Assembly: GCA_902791025.1 (NCBI GenBank)
Contig: CADATZ010000026.1
Coordinates: 1-45,008, forward strand
Reading direction: 5' to 3'
Length of the DNA: 45,008 nucleotides
Source: an uncultured Chloroflexota bacterium
GTDB taxonomy: Bacteria; Chloroflexota; Anaerolineae; Anaerolineales; Anaerolineaceae
The notes below the pieces were generated by a model. That model did no database searches. It worked only from the letters and a program-made list of their open reading frames with translations, and was not told the origin of the DNA. The translations under genes and the position numbers were made by a program. Shown piece by piece: positions 1 through 7,438 of the stretch; the first letter of the stretch is position 1, and every line of letters begins with the position of its first letter.

Positions 1-1
1 A

Positions 2-358
2 CGGATGGTTTTCAATGTTTTTGCAAGAAATCAGGATGATCATGTAAAAAACATTTCTTTTCTGATGGATCGGACAGGAAAGTGGTCATTATCACCTGCA
101 TATGATATGACCTATGCATATAACCCCGGCGGAACGTGGACCGGTGCCCACCAAATGACGATTAATGGAAAACAATCAGCAATAGATATGCAGGATCTAT
201 TGACCTCAGGACATATAATGGGACTTCGAAAAGCTGAAATTGACAGTATTATTACCGATGTTCGAACAAGTTTGTCCAAATGGGATCAATTTGCGGAAAG
301 TGCCGGATTACCGGAACAAATTACAGGAAAGATTTCAAACCAATTTGAAATAATATAA
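2..358 (+). CDS. HipA-like serine/threonine kinase, C-terminal part (cut by window edge)
   Basis: The frame is open from the first bases, so the gene begins outside the window and about 118 C-terminal residues are visible. Near the start is the HipA catalytic-loop signature N-x-D-D-H-x-K-N, followed by S-P-A-Y-D-M-T, which corresponds to the metal-binding loop of the family. HipA proteins are type II toxins that phosphorylate targets such as glutamyl-tRNA synthetase, and HipB normally represses and neutralises them. HipB is usually encoded upstream and would lie outside this window. The visible part looks intact and ends at TAA. Family assignment rests on these motifs only. A HipA-domain protein split into N and C subunits cannot be excluded. 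Confidence 0.85.
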   Translation, partial: RMVFNVFARNQDDHVKNISFLMDRTGKWSLSPAYDMTYAYNPGGTWTGAHQMTINGKQSAIDMQDLLTSGHIMGLRKAEIDSIITDVRTSLSKWDQFAESAGLPEQITGKISNQFEII

Positions 359-756
359 GAAAAATCCGTCAGCAACAAACGAAGCATATAATCATTCAGC
401 CTGAGAATATTTCTTCTCTGGCTGATTTTTTTCCCCGTCGTTGATCTTTATCACTATCTTTTGCAGGGTCAATTATCCTTGTAAAATCGCGGGCAGATCC
501 TGCTCCATTTGCATAATCGATAGGCTGAATCAATCCACCCTGAAGATCATTAAAAAGAGAAGTCTTGTTATTCACAAGTGTATTATTTTCCATATAACCG
601 GCCATATTCATGCAGCATATATAGAATATGCACGGGACAGGAACATCCCGCGTGTCCGGTAATTTTACAAAAAACTGTCTGCTGAATTTTATTTGCTGCT
701 ACACTTTTAAAATTGAAATTTTTAAAACAAAATTAACGAAATACTTAAAACAAATA
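359..756. other. Intergenic region between hipA-like gene and rlmN promoter
   Basis: Nearly 400 bases without a convincing gene. A 71-codon minus-strand frame (396-611) exists but has no ribosome-binding site and no recognised family, so I do not call it. Around 627-650 there is a short inverted repeat (CGGGA...TCCCG). From about 700 the sequence becomes very AT-rich, as expected just upstream of a promoter. Confidence 0.5.
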
Positions 757-784
757 TTGCGAATTTCTTAAAACTGTGCATAAT
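757..784 (+). promoter_or_regulatory. Probable sigma-70-type promoter for the leader ORF and rlmN
   Basis: TTGCGA at 757-762 and CATAAT at 779-784 are separated by 16 bases in an AT-rich stretch. Transcription would start near 791, giving a short 5' leader before the strong Shine-Dalgarno at 806-813. Seen in sequence; promoter activity is inferred. Confidence 0.55.
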
Positions 785-820
785 ATTACAGAGAAACCGC
801 AAGAAAAGGGGGTGTCGCAA

Positions 821-883
821 ATGCAGATTTCAGCAATATGCAGCAGTCCTTTATTTACTGATAGAACAGGCAGGAATAGATGA
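821..883 (+). CDS. 20-codon leader ORF coupled to rlmN
   Basis: An ATG at 821 follows a strong Shine-Dalgarno (AAGGGGGT, 806-813) by about 8 bases. The frame runs 20 codons (N-terminus MQISAICSS) to a TGA at 881-883. That stop overlaps the rlmN start at 880 in an ATGA arrangement, so ribosomes finishing the leader could restart on rlmN. The leader is in a different frame from rlmN (59-base offset), so it is not an N-terminal extension. It has a far better ribosome-binding site than the gene it precedes. Leader peptides control related methyltransferase genes such as erm and cfr by ribosome stalling. Whether this one stalls, or simply loads ribosomes, cannot be told from sequence. Confidence 0.55.
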   Translation: MQISAICSSPLFTDRTGRNR

Positions 884-1983
884 AACCGATAATTTATGAT
901 CTGAATTTGAAAGAGCTGACGGATTTACTCACAGAAAGCGGAAAATCGGCTTATCATGCAAAACAAATCTGGCAGATGATCTATAAACAATCAGCCGAGG
1001 ACCCTTCTGAGTTTTCAAATTTGTCTGAAGATTTGAGACAGAAACTCAGTGATCAATTTTGTTTCAAGCCGCTGAGCGTTGATAAAGATCTGAAATCCGC
1101 TGACGGTCAAACCAATAAGTTTTTATTCCGGCTTCAGGATGACAGGAAGATCGAATCCGTCCTGATCCGCTATACCTCGCTGCGGTTCCCGACGATAAAT
1201 TCCGATGACAGGATGACCGAATCTGACCTGAAGCTCGAAAGGGAACGAAACACGGTCTGTATTTCTACACAGGTTGGCTGCCCGATGAATTGTGCGTTTT
1301 GCGCCACAGGACAAATGGGGTTTATCCGCAATCTTTCCGCAGGGGAAATCGTGGCGCAGGTTTTGTTCGTCTCGCGGCTTCTCAAATCCAAAGGGTTGAA
1401 GCTCGGCAACATTGTTGTAATGGGGATGGGCGAGCCTTTTTATAACTACGATGCAGTAATGAAAGCTGTCGATATTCTTTGCGAACCGAAAGGCATGGGT
1501 TTCAGTGAACGAAGGATCACGATTTCAACCGTAGGGATCGTACCGCGTATTGAACAGTTTACTGAAGAGAAACATCAGGTCAACCTTGCAGTTTCTTTAC
1601 ATGCACCCAGCAACGCTGTCCGCGATCAGATCATCCCCGCCAACAAAAAATATCCCCTTGAGAGTCTGCTCGAAGCCTGCAGAAATTATACAGAGAAAAC
1701 AGAACGAAGAATTCTGTTTGAATATACTCTTATCCATGGTTTGAATGACGATTATGAAAATGCTGAGCTGTTATGTAAGCGTATCAAAGGAATGCCCTGC
1801 CATGTGAATCTGATTCCGCTCAATGACACAAAAAAATATGAAGGTAGCGGGGCGAATCAGGACAGGTTACAGAGCTTTAAATCCGTTTTGGATAATAACG
1901 GTATACCATGTACCGTTCGTTTGAAAAGAGGAATCGATATTGATGCAGGCTGCGGACAATTAGCGGCGGAACAAAGCAGTTAA
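880..1983 (+). CDS. rlmN: Dual-specificity RNA methyltransferase RlmN (radical SAM)
   Basis: 367 residues. RlmN methylates C2 of A2503 in 23S rRNA, and of A37 in some tRNAs, using two SAM molecules and a methyl-cysteine intermediate. The radical-SAM cluster motif CxxxCxxC is at Cys134, Cys138 and Cys141, followed by the ATGQMGF stretch typical of RlmN. The GMGEP SAM-binding motif is near residue 185. The second catalytic cysteine is Cys358, in DIDAGCGQL at the C-terminus. An extra segment of about 20 residues (roughly 100-120) precedes the cluster compared with common RlmN proteins. The start at 880 overlaps the leader ORF stop. The alternative is Cfr (C8 methylation), but the motif context favours RlmN. 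Confidence 0.93.
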   Translation: MKPIIYDLNLKELTDLLTESGKSAYHAKQIWQMIYKQSAEDPSEFSNLSEDLRQKLSDQFCFKPLSVDKDLKSADGQTNKFLFRLQDDRKIESVLIRYTSLRFPTINSDDRMTESDLKLERERNTVCISTQVGCPMNCAFCATGQMGFIRNLSAGEIVAQVLFVSRLLKSKGLKLGNIVVMGMGEPFYNYDAVMKAVDILCEPKGMGFSERRITISTVGIVPRIEQFTEEKHQVNLAVSLHAPSNAVRDQIIPANKKYPLESLLEACRNYTEKTERRILFEYTLIHGLNDDYENAELLCKRIKGMPCHVNLIPLNDTKKYEGSGANQDRLQSFKSVLDNNGIPCTVRLKRGIDIDAGCGQLAAEQSS

Positions 1984-2013
1984 TATTGCAGCTAAGTATG
2001 CTGAGTACCAGTC

Positions 2014-2047
2014 AGGGACGGTTCTATAGAACGAAGGAACTGTCCTC
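2014..2047. repeat. Degenerate hairpin after rlmN, related to GGGACTGTCCC elements
   Basis: GGGACGGTTC and GGAACTGTCC flank a short AT-rich loop and pair with one G-T wobble. The sequence resembles the palindromic elements at 6594, 11995 and 37923. It lies 30 bases after the rlmN stop and lacks a clear T-tract, so a terminator role is possible but not shown. Confidence 0.45.
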
Positions 2048-2208
2048 GTGTTACCCGCGGAAGAACGCTCATTCTCTGAAAGAATGACGGGGATTAGACC
2101 CTCTTGTTGTACTCTGCCTTGACAGGTTTCTCTTCTTTTATTCTTGTATCATACTGCCATAATTTTGAATTTGACTTCGATAACTAAAGATGTACCAAAT
2201 CTCCACAG

Positions 2209-3117
2209 TTAATCTATGGCCCGATAAATCCGCTGCGCAGCGGGTCCGGTCAACAACTGGTTCCAATCGTCATCATCCGAAATAAGTAACGAACCGTTGC
2301 TGTTCCGCAGCTGCGCGCAGCCACTGTATGGCATAGTTCCGCTTTCAGGAGAACTCAGCAGATAGCAAAGTTCATAAGAGCCATCCTCATTCTCGGAAAC
2401 AACATATCCACCTTTCAGCAGCAGCGGCGGCGTCATAACATTTGAGAAAAGCAGCATCATATTTCCGTTCTCATCAAAAGATATCCGCTGCGGCAGGTCA
2501 ATATCATTTTCTTTCCGAACAAAACTGAAAGAATTTATCAAAAAATCGGGTACCACAGGAATTCGTTTCCCTTCCAATAATCCTTCCGCCATCTCAGCAT
2601 TATAGGGAAACATGGTAGGAGCATATTCACTTCTGACCATCAGGACTTTGTTCTTCGAAATCAATCCATCCCCGTTTCCCGCATAATTGCTCAAAAGTAA
2701 ATTGTCAGATAGTAATGTGAGACGCTGCTGCGAAAATCCATCCCAATACTGGCCGGCATTCGACATATTTGAATAAAACTGAATGACAAAATCAAGAGAA
2801 GAAGGTGCTGAAGACGAAGTCGAACAGCCATTCTCTGTAAAAATACATGCCGGTGTGAACTCTGCCGCATAATATGAATAGAGCGAGTCCTCCATGTAAT
2901 ACCCAACCGCACCGAAAAGATTTCCAAACGCGGGGATCAATTCGAGGACAACTGTCCCATCCTCCGTTGCGGTGATATACCGCCCGGCTGCTTTTTCCAT
3001 GAACTTATCATACTGCATGGATGAATTCTCTCCGGTTTCGGCCGCCGCGGTTATGAAAGAAGCCAAAATCAGCAAAAATGCCAATAACTCAAAAGTAATT
3101 TTATATAATTTATCCAT
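2209..3117 (-). CDS. Secreted protein of unknown function
   Basis: 302 residues from the ATG at 3117. I prefer this start because a GGA-rich site (AGGATCGG) lies about 10 bases upstream and because it gives a textbook signal peptide: MDKLYK, a hydrophobic core of about 15 residues, then an A-A-A-E signal peptidase I-like site. A longer in-frame start at 3177 would bury this signal. There is no lipobox cysteine and no further membrane segment, so the mature protein is probably released or cell-wall associated. The remainder is mixed, with Tyr/Ser/Asn-rich stretches, and matches no family I recognise. It stands alone, convergent with rlmN, about 100 bases from the HIRAN gene downstream of which it lies. 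Confidence 0.7.
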   Translation of the reverse strand: MDKLYKITFELLAFLLILASFITAAAETGENSSMQYDKFMEKAAGRYITATEDGTVVLELIPAFGNLFGAVGYYMEDSLYSYYAAEFTPACIFTENGCSTSSSAPSSLDFVIQFYSNMSNAGQYWDGFSQQRLTLLSDNLLLSNYAGNGDGLISKNKVLMVRSEYAPTMFPYNAEMAEGLLEGKRIPVVPDFLINSFSFVRKENDIDLPQRISFDENGNMMLLFSNVMTPPLLLKGGYVVSENEDGSYELCYLLSSPESGTMPYSGCAQLRNSNGSLLISDDDDWNQLLTGPAAQRIYRAID

Positions 3118-3283
3118 AACAAACATTCCGATCCTCATGAATATACAGCGATACACGATTAAAGCGCTGATTACCACGATCTTCCCATCAATTACTGTAC
3201 AAATAACTTTATATCATTGTAAACCAAAATGATTACGATGCATCTGATAATAACGCAAAGCAGCGAAATGCATACTCCTGTGA

Positions 3284-3685
3284 TTAAAAGTCTACCAGAT
3301 AAATACCGATTGAGATCATCGTAAAGGATCCTTTCGGTTGGATATTGCTGATTTTCGCCACAAGAAGCTTTCCGGCATCCATCAGTCTGGAGAAAACCTT
3401 GTTATCTTTTTCGGGAACATAGCCGTATTTTTCGCCATCTTCATTCAGGATCAGGATGGCATTGCTGTCGTAGCGGTTATCGCTTTCTCTGCGCAGCGTC
3501 AGCGTATCTCCAATTGTTGCTTTTTTCAGAATATCAGGGTCTTTGAGATGGCTGGTGCCTGCAATAAAGGAATCAAACAGATGGATTTCCCTTGTCAGCG
3601 GCTTGAACAACTCCGAGAGCCCCTGCTGATCCTGTGTTTTCATGATAATTTCCGGATTTACCGGTATGATGGTTTTGTCGGTCAT
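3284..3685 (-). CDS. HIRAN-domain protein
   Basis: 133 residues. Residues about 37-130 match the HIRAN fold: FDSFIAGTSHL at the start, then DTLTLRRESDNRYDSNAI and a GYVPEKDN segment. HIRAN domains occur in HLTF/Rad5 helicases, where they bind free 3' DNA ends, and as stand-alone bacterial proteins presumed to sense damaged or stalled DNA. Here the domain is nearly the whole protein, with a short N-terminal tail and no helicase or nuclease. A good ribosome-binding site (AAGGAG) precedes the ATG at 3685. It follows the J-domain gene on the minus strand across a 230-base spacer filled with period-7 repeats, so co-transcription is possible. Confidence 0.85.
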   Translation of the reverse strand: MTDKTIIPVNPEIIMKTQDQQGLSELFKPLTREIHLFDSFIAGTSHLKDPDILKKATIGDTLTLRRESDNRYDSNAILILNEDGEKYGYVPEKDNKVFSRLMDAGKLLVAKISNIQPKGSFTMISIGIYLVDF

Positions 3686-3701
3686 ATTTTTCTCCTTTTT
3701 G

Positions 3702-3750
3702 AGCTGTTAGCTGTTTTTAGCGGTAAGCTGTTAGCCATTAGCAATTAGCT
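3702..3750. repeat. Period-7 tandem tract 1 (TTAGCnn type)
   Basis: Seven degenerate heptamers, such as AGCTGTT, GTTAGCC and ATTAGCA, run in strict 7-base phase just upstream of the HIRAN gene. A small perfect hairpin, GCGGC-TTC-GCCGC, follows at 3762-3774. Confidence 0.8.
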
Positions 3751-3884
3751 TGTAATAAGATGCGGCTTCGCCGCTTATCAGTATTATGTTTCAAATTTTC
3801 CGGTTTATCAGCCTTTCTAATAATACACATATCTCATTTATTACAGTCTCATAAACCTATAAACTATCCTCTTTCTTGATGAGA

Positions 3885-3941
3885 GCTAAAAAGCTAACAG
3901 CTAATCGCTAAAAGCTAATGGCTAATGGCTAACAGCTCTAA
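3885..3941. repeat. Period-7 tandem tract 2 (GCTAAnn type)
   Basis: GCTA recurs at 3893, 3900, 3907, 3914, 3921 and 3928, with GCTC at 3935, all exactly 7 apart; one further copy at 3885 is 8 away. The tract encodes the last residues and the TAG stop of the J-domain gene (stop at 3915-3917, minus strand). Confidence 0.88.
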
Positions 3942-4646
3942 CAAATGAGCCTGCAATTCCGCTTTATAATCCCGATAATATTCTATTTCCTCGTCCAGTT
4001 CTTTATGCTTCTTCTCCATTGCCTCATCGTCCTCCAAAAGCAGTTTGAATGAGTAAGGTTCCGTACTCAGGATATTTGAGATCTCAGTCTCAAGATCAGC
4101 GATTTTCTCCGGAAGATTCTCGATCTCTCCGGAAAACGGTTCTTCACCCAGTTCTTGCAGGAAGCGATTGATCAGGGTTTCCGCCTCACGGATCGCTTTC
4201 AAATCATTGGCCCGATAAGCCATCAGAACCTTTTGGAAAAGCTCAATCAGTTCGGGATTCTCAGCTGTCAACGGACAGATATCAGGATGGAGACGCTTCG
4301 CGACCCTGCGATAGATCCGTTTGATCTCTTCCGCGTCCAACACAGAGATGGGTTTCATCATTTTTCCTGCCTTTACCATGGCAGTCAGGTCTTTAAGCTG
4401 TTCGGCATATGCCAGCATATGGGCATCGATATATTCCTGCATGCTGATCGGGTCAATTTCTTCCCCTGCATTGATTTTCGCCTGGCAGAAACTGATGGAT
4501 TTTTTCAGTGAAATGCAGTCGATACGCAGCTGAAATGATTCCGTGATCTTATCGCCAAACTCGCGCATATAATTCAGACGATAAAGTTCCCCCTCTTTGA
4601 GCAATCGATCCCGCTGAAGGATCAGGTTTTCATATTGTGTTTTCAT
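3915..4646 (-). CDS. J-domain protein with helical flanks
   Basis: 243 residues. A J-domain-like segment spans about residues 100-150, with the diagnostic His120-Pro121-Asp122 in AKRLHPD preceded by a basic helix (EEIKRIYRRV). J-domains stimulate the ATPase of Hsp70/DnaK. The flanks are acidic and helical, likely coiled coils. There are no G/F or zinc-binding regions, so this is a class III-like co-chaperone rather than DnaJ. The start is odd: the ATG at 4646 follows the four-helix-bundle gene by 23 bases and has only period-7 repeat sequence upstream, with no Shine-Dalgarno, so translation may depend on reinitiation. Its C-terminus (LLAISH) is encoded by another heptamer tract. Confidence 0.75.
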   Translation of the reverse strand: MKTQYENLILQRDRLLKEGELYRLNYMREFGDKITESFQLRIDCISLKKSISFCQAKINAGEEIDPISMQEYIDAHMLAYAEQLKDLTAMVKAGKMMKPISVLDAEEIKRIYRRVAKRLHPDICPLTAENPELIELFQKVLMAYRANDLKAIREAETLINRFLQELGEEPFSGEIENLPEKIADLETEISNILSTEPYSFKLLLEDDEAMEKKHKELDEEIEYYRDYKAELQAHLLELLAISH

Positions 4647-4681
4647 AATTAGCGATTAGCGTTTAGCAATTAGCCATTAGC
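4647..4681. repeat. Period-7 tandem tract 3 (nnTTAGC)
   Basis: TTAGC occurs at 4649, 4656, 4663, 4670 and 4677, exactly 7 apart. The copy at 4670 supplies the TAA stop (minus strand) of the four-helix-bundle gene. The same tract is the 5' leader of the next gene. Confidence 0.9.
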
Positions 4682-5050
4682 CTTTTGCTGCGCTTCTAAC
4701 TCCCTTCTGATTTTCATGATAAACATTTTCAGCATTTTCGCAACTTCATCATTTAGTTGAAAAGCAATCTGTAATTGTTCATTTGAAATATATCCAAGTT
4801 CTTCACAAATAATCAACTGTGTTTCGATTTCCGCATTGGATCCTTGCGCTATCAATAGAAACCGCAGAAATTCTCTGTCCGATTCGCGGCCATTTTCCTC
4901 TGAAATGTTTGAAGGAATTGATACTGCCGCCCGCCTCATCTGATCTGATAAAGCATAAGTCTCTTCCTTCGGGAGCATTTTTACTAATTTGTAAATCTCA
5001 ATTACTAATTCAATTGATTTTCGCCAAACCTTTAATTCCTTATGATTCAT
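4670..5050 (-). CDS. Four-helix bundle protein (S23/IVS family)
   Basis: 126 residues starting at the ATG 5050, which has AGGAG at suitable spacing; the ATG two codons earlier abuts that site. It contains the family hallmarks ELKVWRKSIELV near the N-terminus and QMRRAAVSIPSNISEENGR in the middle, followed by helices with an ALLIAQGS-like segment. Members of this family were first seen encoded in 23S rRNA intervening sequences. They form homopentameric helical bundles, and the related Avd protein binds nucleic acid with reverse transcriptases in diversity-generating retroelements. No reverse transcriptase is nearby. The last three codons and the stop lie in a heptamer tract. Molecular role unknown. 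Confidence 0.9.
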   Translation of the reverse strand: MNHKELKVWRKSIELVIEIYKLVKMLPKEETYALSDQMRRAAVSIPSNISEENGRESDREFLRFLLIAQGSNAEIETQLIICEELGYISNEQLQIAFQLNDEVAKMLKMFIMKIRRELEAQQKANG

Positions 5051-5083
5051 ACTCATCTCCTATCTGACAATTACTCATCAATT

Positions 5084-5125
5084 GCTAATTGCCAACAGCT
5101 AACAGCTAATAGCTAACAGCTAAAT
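5084..5125. repeat. Period-7 tandem tract 4 (GCTAACA type)
   Basis: Six heptamers begin at 5084, 5091, 5098, 5105, 5112 and 5119 (GCTAATT, GCCAACA, GCTAACA, GCTAATA, GCTAACA, GCTAAAT). The TAG stop of the Sel1 gene (5113-5115, minus strand) lies within it. Confidence 0.92.
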
Positions 5126-5988
5126 CCGTACAGTTCATCATAAAGACTCATAAGGCGTTGTTTCCCGAGCATTGCTTTGGCATAGAAAGTATCCCTATCC
5201 GGGTAAACCTCATTCTGCCAATGGATAGCAAGCTCGCCGCCTTCATCGATTGCTTCGATAGTTAGAGGCATACCTTCATAGCAAAAATGAATCACTGCCG
5301 GACCGCGCAGCAGCCACATGCAGTCAAAGAGGTCAAAGTCTGCCGTATCGAATTCGATCATCTCATAAAGGTCGTCGATCAGCCATTTCATGATGTTGAT
5401 GTCACCGAAGAATGCGTTATTCCCCAGCCGCTGCGCCTGAAAATCTTTCGCCTCCAGCAGCAGTCGCACAGCCTGGCTGATCTTTCCTTCTTCCTTGCGG
5501 ATCATCGCCAGACGGGTGAAAACTTCCGGCACCGGTTCACCCAAGGTCTGTGCCTTGCGGACTTTGGGATAAAGCGCTTCGATGATCTCCCTGTATTTCC
5601 TGTAATCCTGCTCGACAAAGTAGCCGTTTTTGTACATATCAGCCACCTTGACCGCCGCTTCTGTGATGCCAGCTTCTTTGGCAAGGGAATAATAGTGGAA
5701 GGCTTTCTCGAAATCCCGCCTGCCGGTCCGTCCGTAGTACCAGATATATCCAAGGCCCTCATAAGCATAGGGAAGCTTATATTCGGCTGCCATTTCATAA
5801 TACTTCAGAGCCAGGTCAAAATATTTTTTCTCATAATAATATCCGCCCAGTTCCAGCATGGCCTGCGGGTTTTTGAGTTCATAAATCAAATAGTCCATGG
5901 CTTCTGTGTAGAGGAAGATATCCTCTTCGGAGGGCTTTTCGTTCATTCTGAATCTGTTTCGGATAAAATAAGTTTCACGTTCGTTCAT
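5113..5988 (-). CDS. Sel1/TPR-repeat protein
   Basis: 291 residues. About residues 40-125 hold at least three Sel1-like/TPR units: AMLELGGYYYEKKYFDLALKYY, then an AYEGLGYIWYYG unit, then AAVKVADMYKNGYF. Such solenoids act as protein-interaction scaffolds. The C-terminal third is a different acidic domain I do not recognise. There is no signal peptide, so it is probably cytosolic. The ATG at 5988 follows GAGG. It lies upstream of the four-helix-bundle and J-domain genes on the same strand, and its C-terminus is encoded by a heptamer tract. Substrate and partners unknown. Confidence 0.8.
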   Translation of the reverse strand: MNERETYFIRNRFRMNEKPSEEDIFLYTEAMDYLIYELKNPQAMLELGGYYYEKKYFDLALKYYEMAAEYKLPYAYEGLGYIWYYGRTGRRDFEKAFHYYSLAKEAGITEAAVKVADMYKNGYFVEQDYRKYREIIEALYPKVRKAQTLGEPVPEVFTRLAMIRKEEGKISQAVRLLLEAKDFQAQRLGNNAFFGDINIMKWLIDDLYEMIEFDTADFDLFDCMWLLRGPAVIHFCYEGMPLTIEAIDEGGELAIHWQNEVYPDRDTFYAKAMLGKQRLMSLYDELYGFSC

Positions 5989-6034
5989 TTCAATTCCTCA
6001 TTTTCTGATATTTTTGGCAGCAAAAACATTTTTC

Positions 6035-6454
6035 TTAGTAATAATTTGTAAGCGTCATCCCCGAATAAATTTCCGGCTCTTCCTGCTGGAAGAAGCCTTC
6101 CTTTTCCTCATCCCAGACAAAATACATACGGGTTTCCTTGCTGCAAAAGGGAGGAATTCCCGGCACTTTGACAGAAATGAATGCAGCGAAAAAATAATAT
6201 TCGTGAACATCCGTTTTGTTATAATTCAAAAATTCAATTGCCGCATCAAGATTCTCTTCATCATCGTCAAAATATTCCTCTTCGACGACTCCGGTATGAG
6301 GAAATGCAACAGGGTCTTTCTGTCCCGGATAGTTGTAAGTGATTTGTTCGTTATTCTTTTCCATAAGATAAACCGTATAATATGGCGTATGGCATTCCGG
6401 ATTCAGTCTTTTCCATTCTTCAACAAATGCCAATAAATCTTCTCGTGTTGTCAT
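6035..6454 (-). CDS. Small acidic protein of unknown function, paralogue A
   Basis: 139 residues with a strong ribosome-binding site (GGAGG) before the ATG at 6454. It is clearly paralogous to the protein at 6670-7107. They share the start MTTREDLL, an EEWKxxNP motif, a T-R-M-(Y/F)-F segment and a GFFQ-x-EEPE motif near the C-terminus. It is rich in acidic and aromatic residues, has no signal or membrane segment, and resembles no family I can name. The pair could be immunity- or SMI1/KNR4-like, but I have no motif to prove it. The two copies are in tandem on the same strand. Confidence 0.75.
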   Translation of the reverse strand: MTTREDLLAFVEEWKRLNPECHTPYYTVYLMEKNNEQITYNYPGQKDPVAFPHTGVVEEEYFDDDEENLDAAIEFLNYNKTDVHEYYFFAAFISVKVPGIPPFCSKETRMYFVWDEEKEGFFQQEEPEIYSGMTLTNYY

Positions 6455-6593
6455 ATATCCTCCAGGCTCCTTTGATTTGATCTATTACATCTACCACAAT
6501 CTGGTTTATCACTTCTTTGTTATCATTATATGAATATAATTTGAACTTTGCAAGAGGATGAATTTTTGTAGTCCATTAATCCGGACTTGATTA

Positions 6594-6628
6594 GTCGGGG
6601 ATCATCCCTTTATGGGACTGTCCCCGAC
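6594..6628. repeat. GGGACTGTCCC-type palindromic element
   Basis: An 8-bp perfect outer stem (GTCGGGGA 6594-6601, TCCCCGAC 6621-6628) encloses CATCCC...GGGACTG. It matches the elements at 11995-12024 and 37923-37951 and lies between the two paralogous genes. Confidence 0.75.
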
Positions 6629-6669
6629 GCCGCGGCATTCACGACCGCAATTATTCGGCAGAAAAATCA

Positions 6670-7107
6670 TTACCAGTTTCTGACCACAGAGCAGCTCGGG
6701 ACGATGGGAACTCCACGGAACGGTTCCGGCTCCTCTTCCTGAAAAAATCCCTGTTTTTTCTCATTCCAGCGGAAAAACATCCGGGTTTCTGTCGTGTTGA
6801 AAGGCATAATATCCGGGATTTGCATCAAAATAAACGCGCCCCGAAAACAGCCATCCTCCACGCCATTTCCATTTTCATTCAGGTAATTAATTGCTTTATC
6901 CAAATCACTCGTCCATAGGTCAAAAGATGCGTCTTCAACAATACCGGGTGAAGGAAAAGTGACTTCACGTCCCAGCCAGGGTACATAATATGTCACTTTG
7001 CTGTACGGATAGTCAAACGTATAAACGATGTACCGAGGTTTTTTGCTCTTGGGATTCGCCTTTTTCCATTCTTCCGCTAATTTGAGTAGATCTTCTCTCG
7101 TAGTCAT
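6670..7107 (-). CDS. Small acidic protein of unknown function, paralogue B
   Basis: 145 residues from the ATG at 7107, chosen because CAGGAGAG lies just upstream and because it aligns with the start of paralogue A. A longer frame to 7182 runs through the promoter module. It shares MTTREDLL, EEWKKANP, ETRMFFRWNEK and GFFQEEEPEP with paralogue A. It differs most in the middle, where the two have diverged, and at the C-terminus. Unlike paralogue A, it has the dyad-plus-TATACT promoter module upstream (7137-7182), so the two copies are probably regulated differently. Function unknown. Confidence 0.75.
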   Translation of the reverse strand: MTTREDLLKLAEEWKKANPKSKKPRYIVYTFDYPYSKVTYYVPWLGREVTFPSPGIVEDASFDLWTSDLDKAINYLNENGNGVEDGCFRGAFILMQIPDIMPFNTTETRMFFRWNEKKQGFFQEEEPEPFRGVPIVPSCSVVRNW

Positions 7108-7136
7108 GTGTTCTCTCCTGTTCTTTTGATATCCAA

Positions 7137-7182
7137 AGTATAGCGAAAAACCCACCTCCCGTGGTCGCCTCTCGGGCGACAA
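7137..7182 (-). promoter_or_regulatory. Promoter module copy 1 (GTCG-N9-CGAC dyad + TATACT)
   Basis: Read on the minus strand: TTGTCG, six bases, AGGCGACC, 20 bases, then TATACT (7142-7137), 30 bases before the start at 7107. GTCG and CGAC form a dyad with a 9-base centre. The same arrangement occurs at 8005-8049 and 39504-39548. Confidence 0.6.
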
Positions 7183-7191
7183 TTTTAAAAG

Positions 7192-7218
7192 AAAAACGGG
7201 AATGCGTTTCCCGTTTTT
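7192..7218. terminator. Bidirectional intrinsic terminator
   Basis: An 11-bp stem (AAAAACGGGAA / TTCCCGTTTTT) with a 5-base loop, flanked by A- and T-runs. It would end minus-strand transcripts from the DIP1984 gene before the promoter module of paralogue B. About 220 bases separate it from the DIP1984 stop; that spacer holds a three-unit heptamer remnant (7279-7299) and nothing else I can see. Confidence 0.8.
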
Positions 7219-7438
7219 TGTATCTATACAGATAAAAAATCCCCGTTCCCACCCTCGCGGCCGCAGTCAATGTCCGGTGTTAACAGTTAGCGGTAAGAAT
7301 GCGTTTGTGCACGATCGGAGTCTGACAATAATTCAAGCTGGACTCTTCAGCGGAGACTGTTTGGGTACAGTATGAACCGATTTTCGACTTAACGCTGTCG
7401 TGCGTGACATTCGCCCTGCGGTTGCTACGCCAAAATGT

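Noticed and set aside
396..611. 71-codon minus-strand ORF downstream of the hipA-like gene
   Set aside because: No ribosome-binding site, no recognised family, and an overlapping plus-strand frame of the same length is equally open.
3702..5125. Tandem repeats as a CRISPR array
   Set aside because: Units are 7 bases with no spacers and no cas genes are present.
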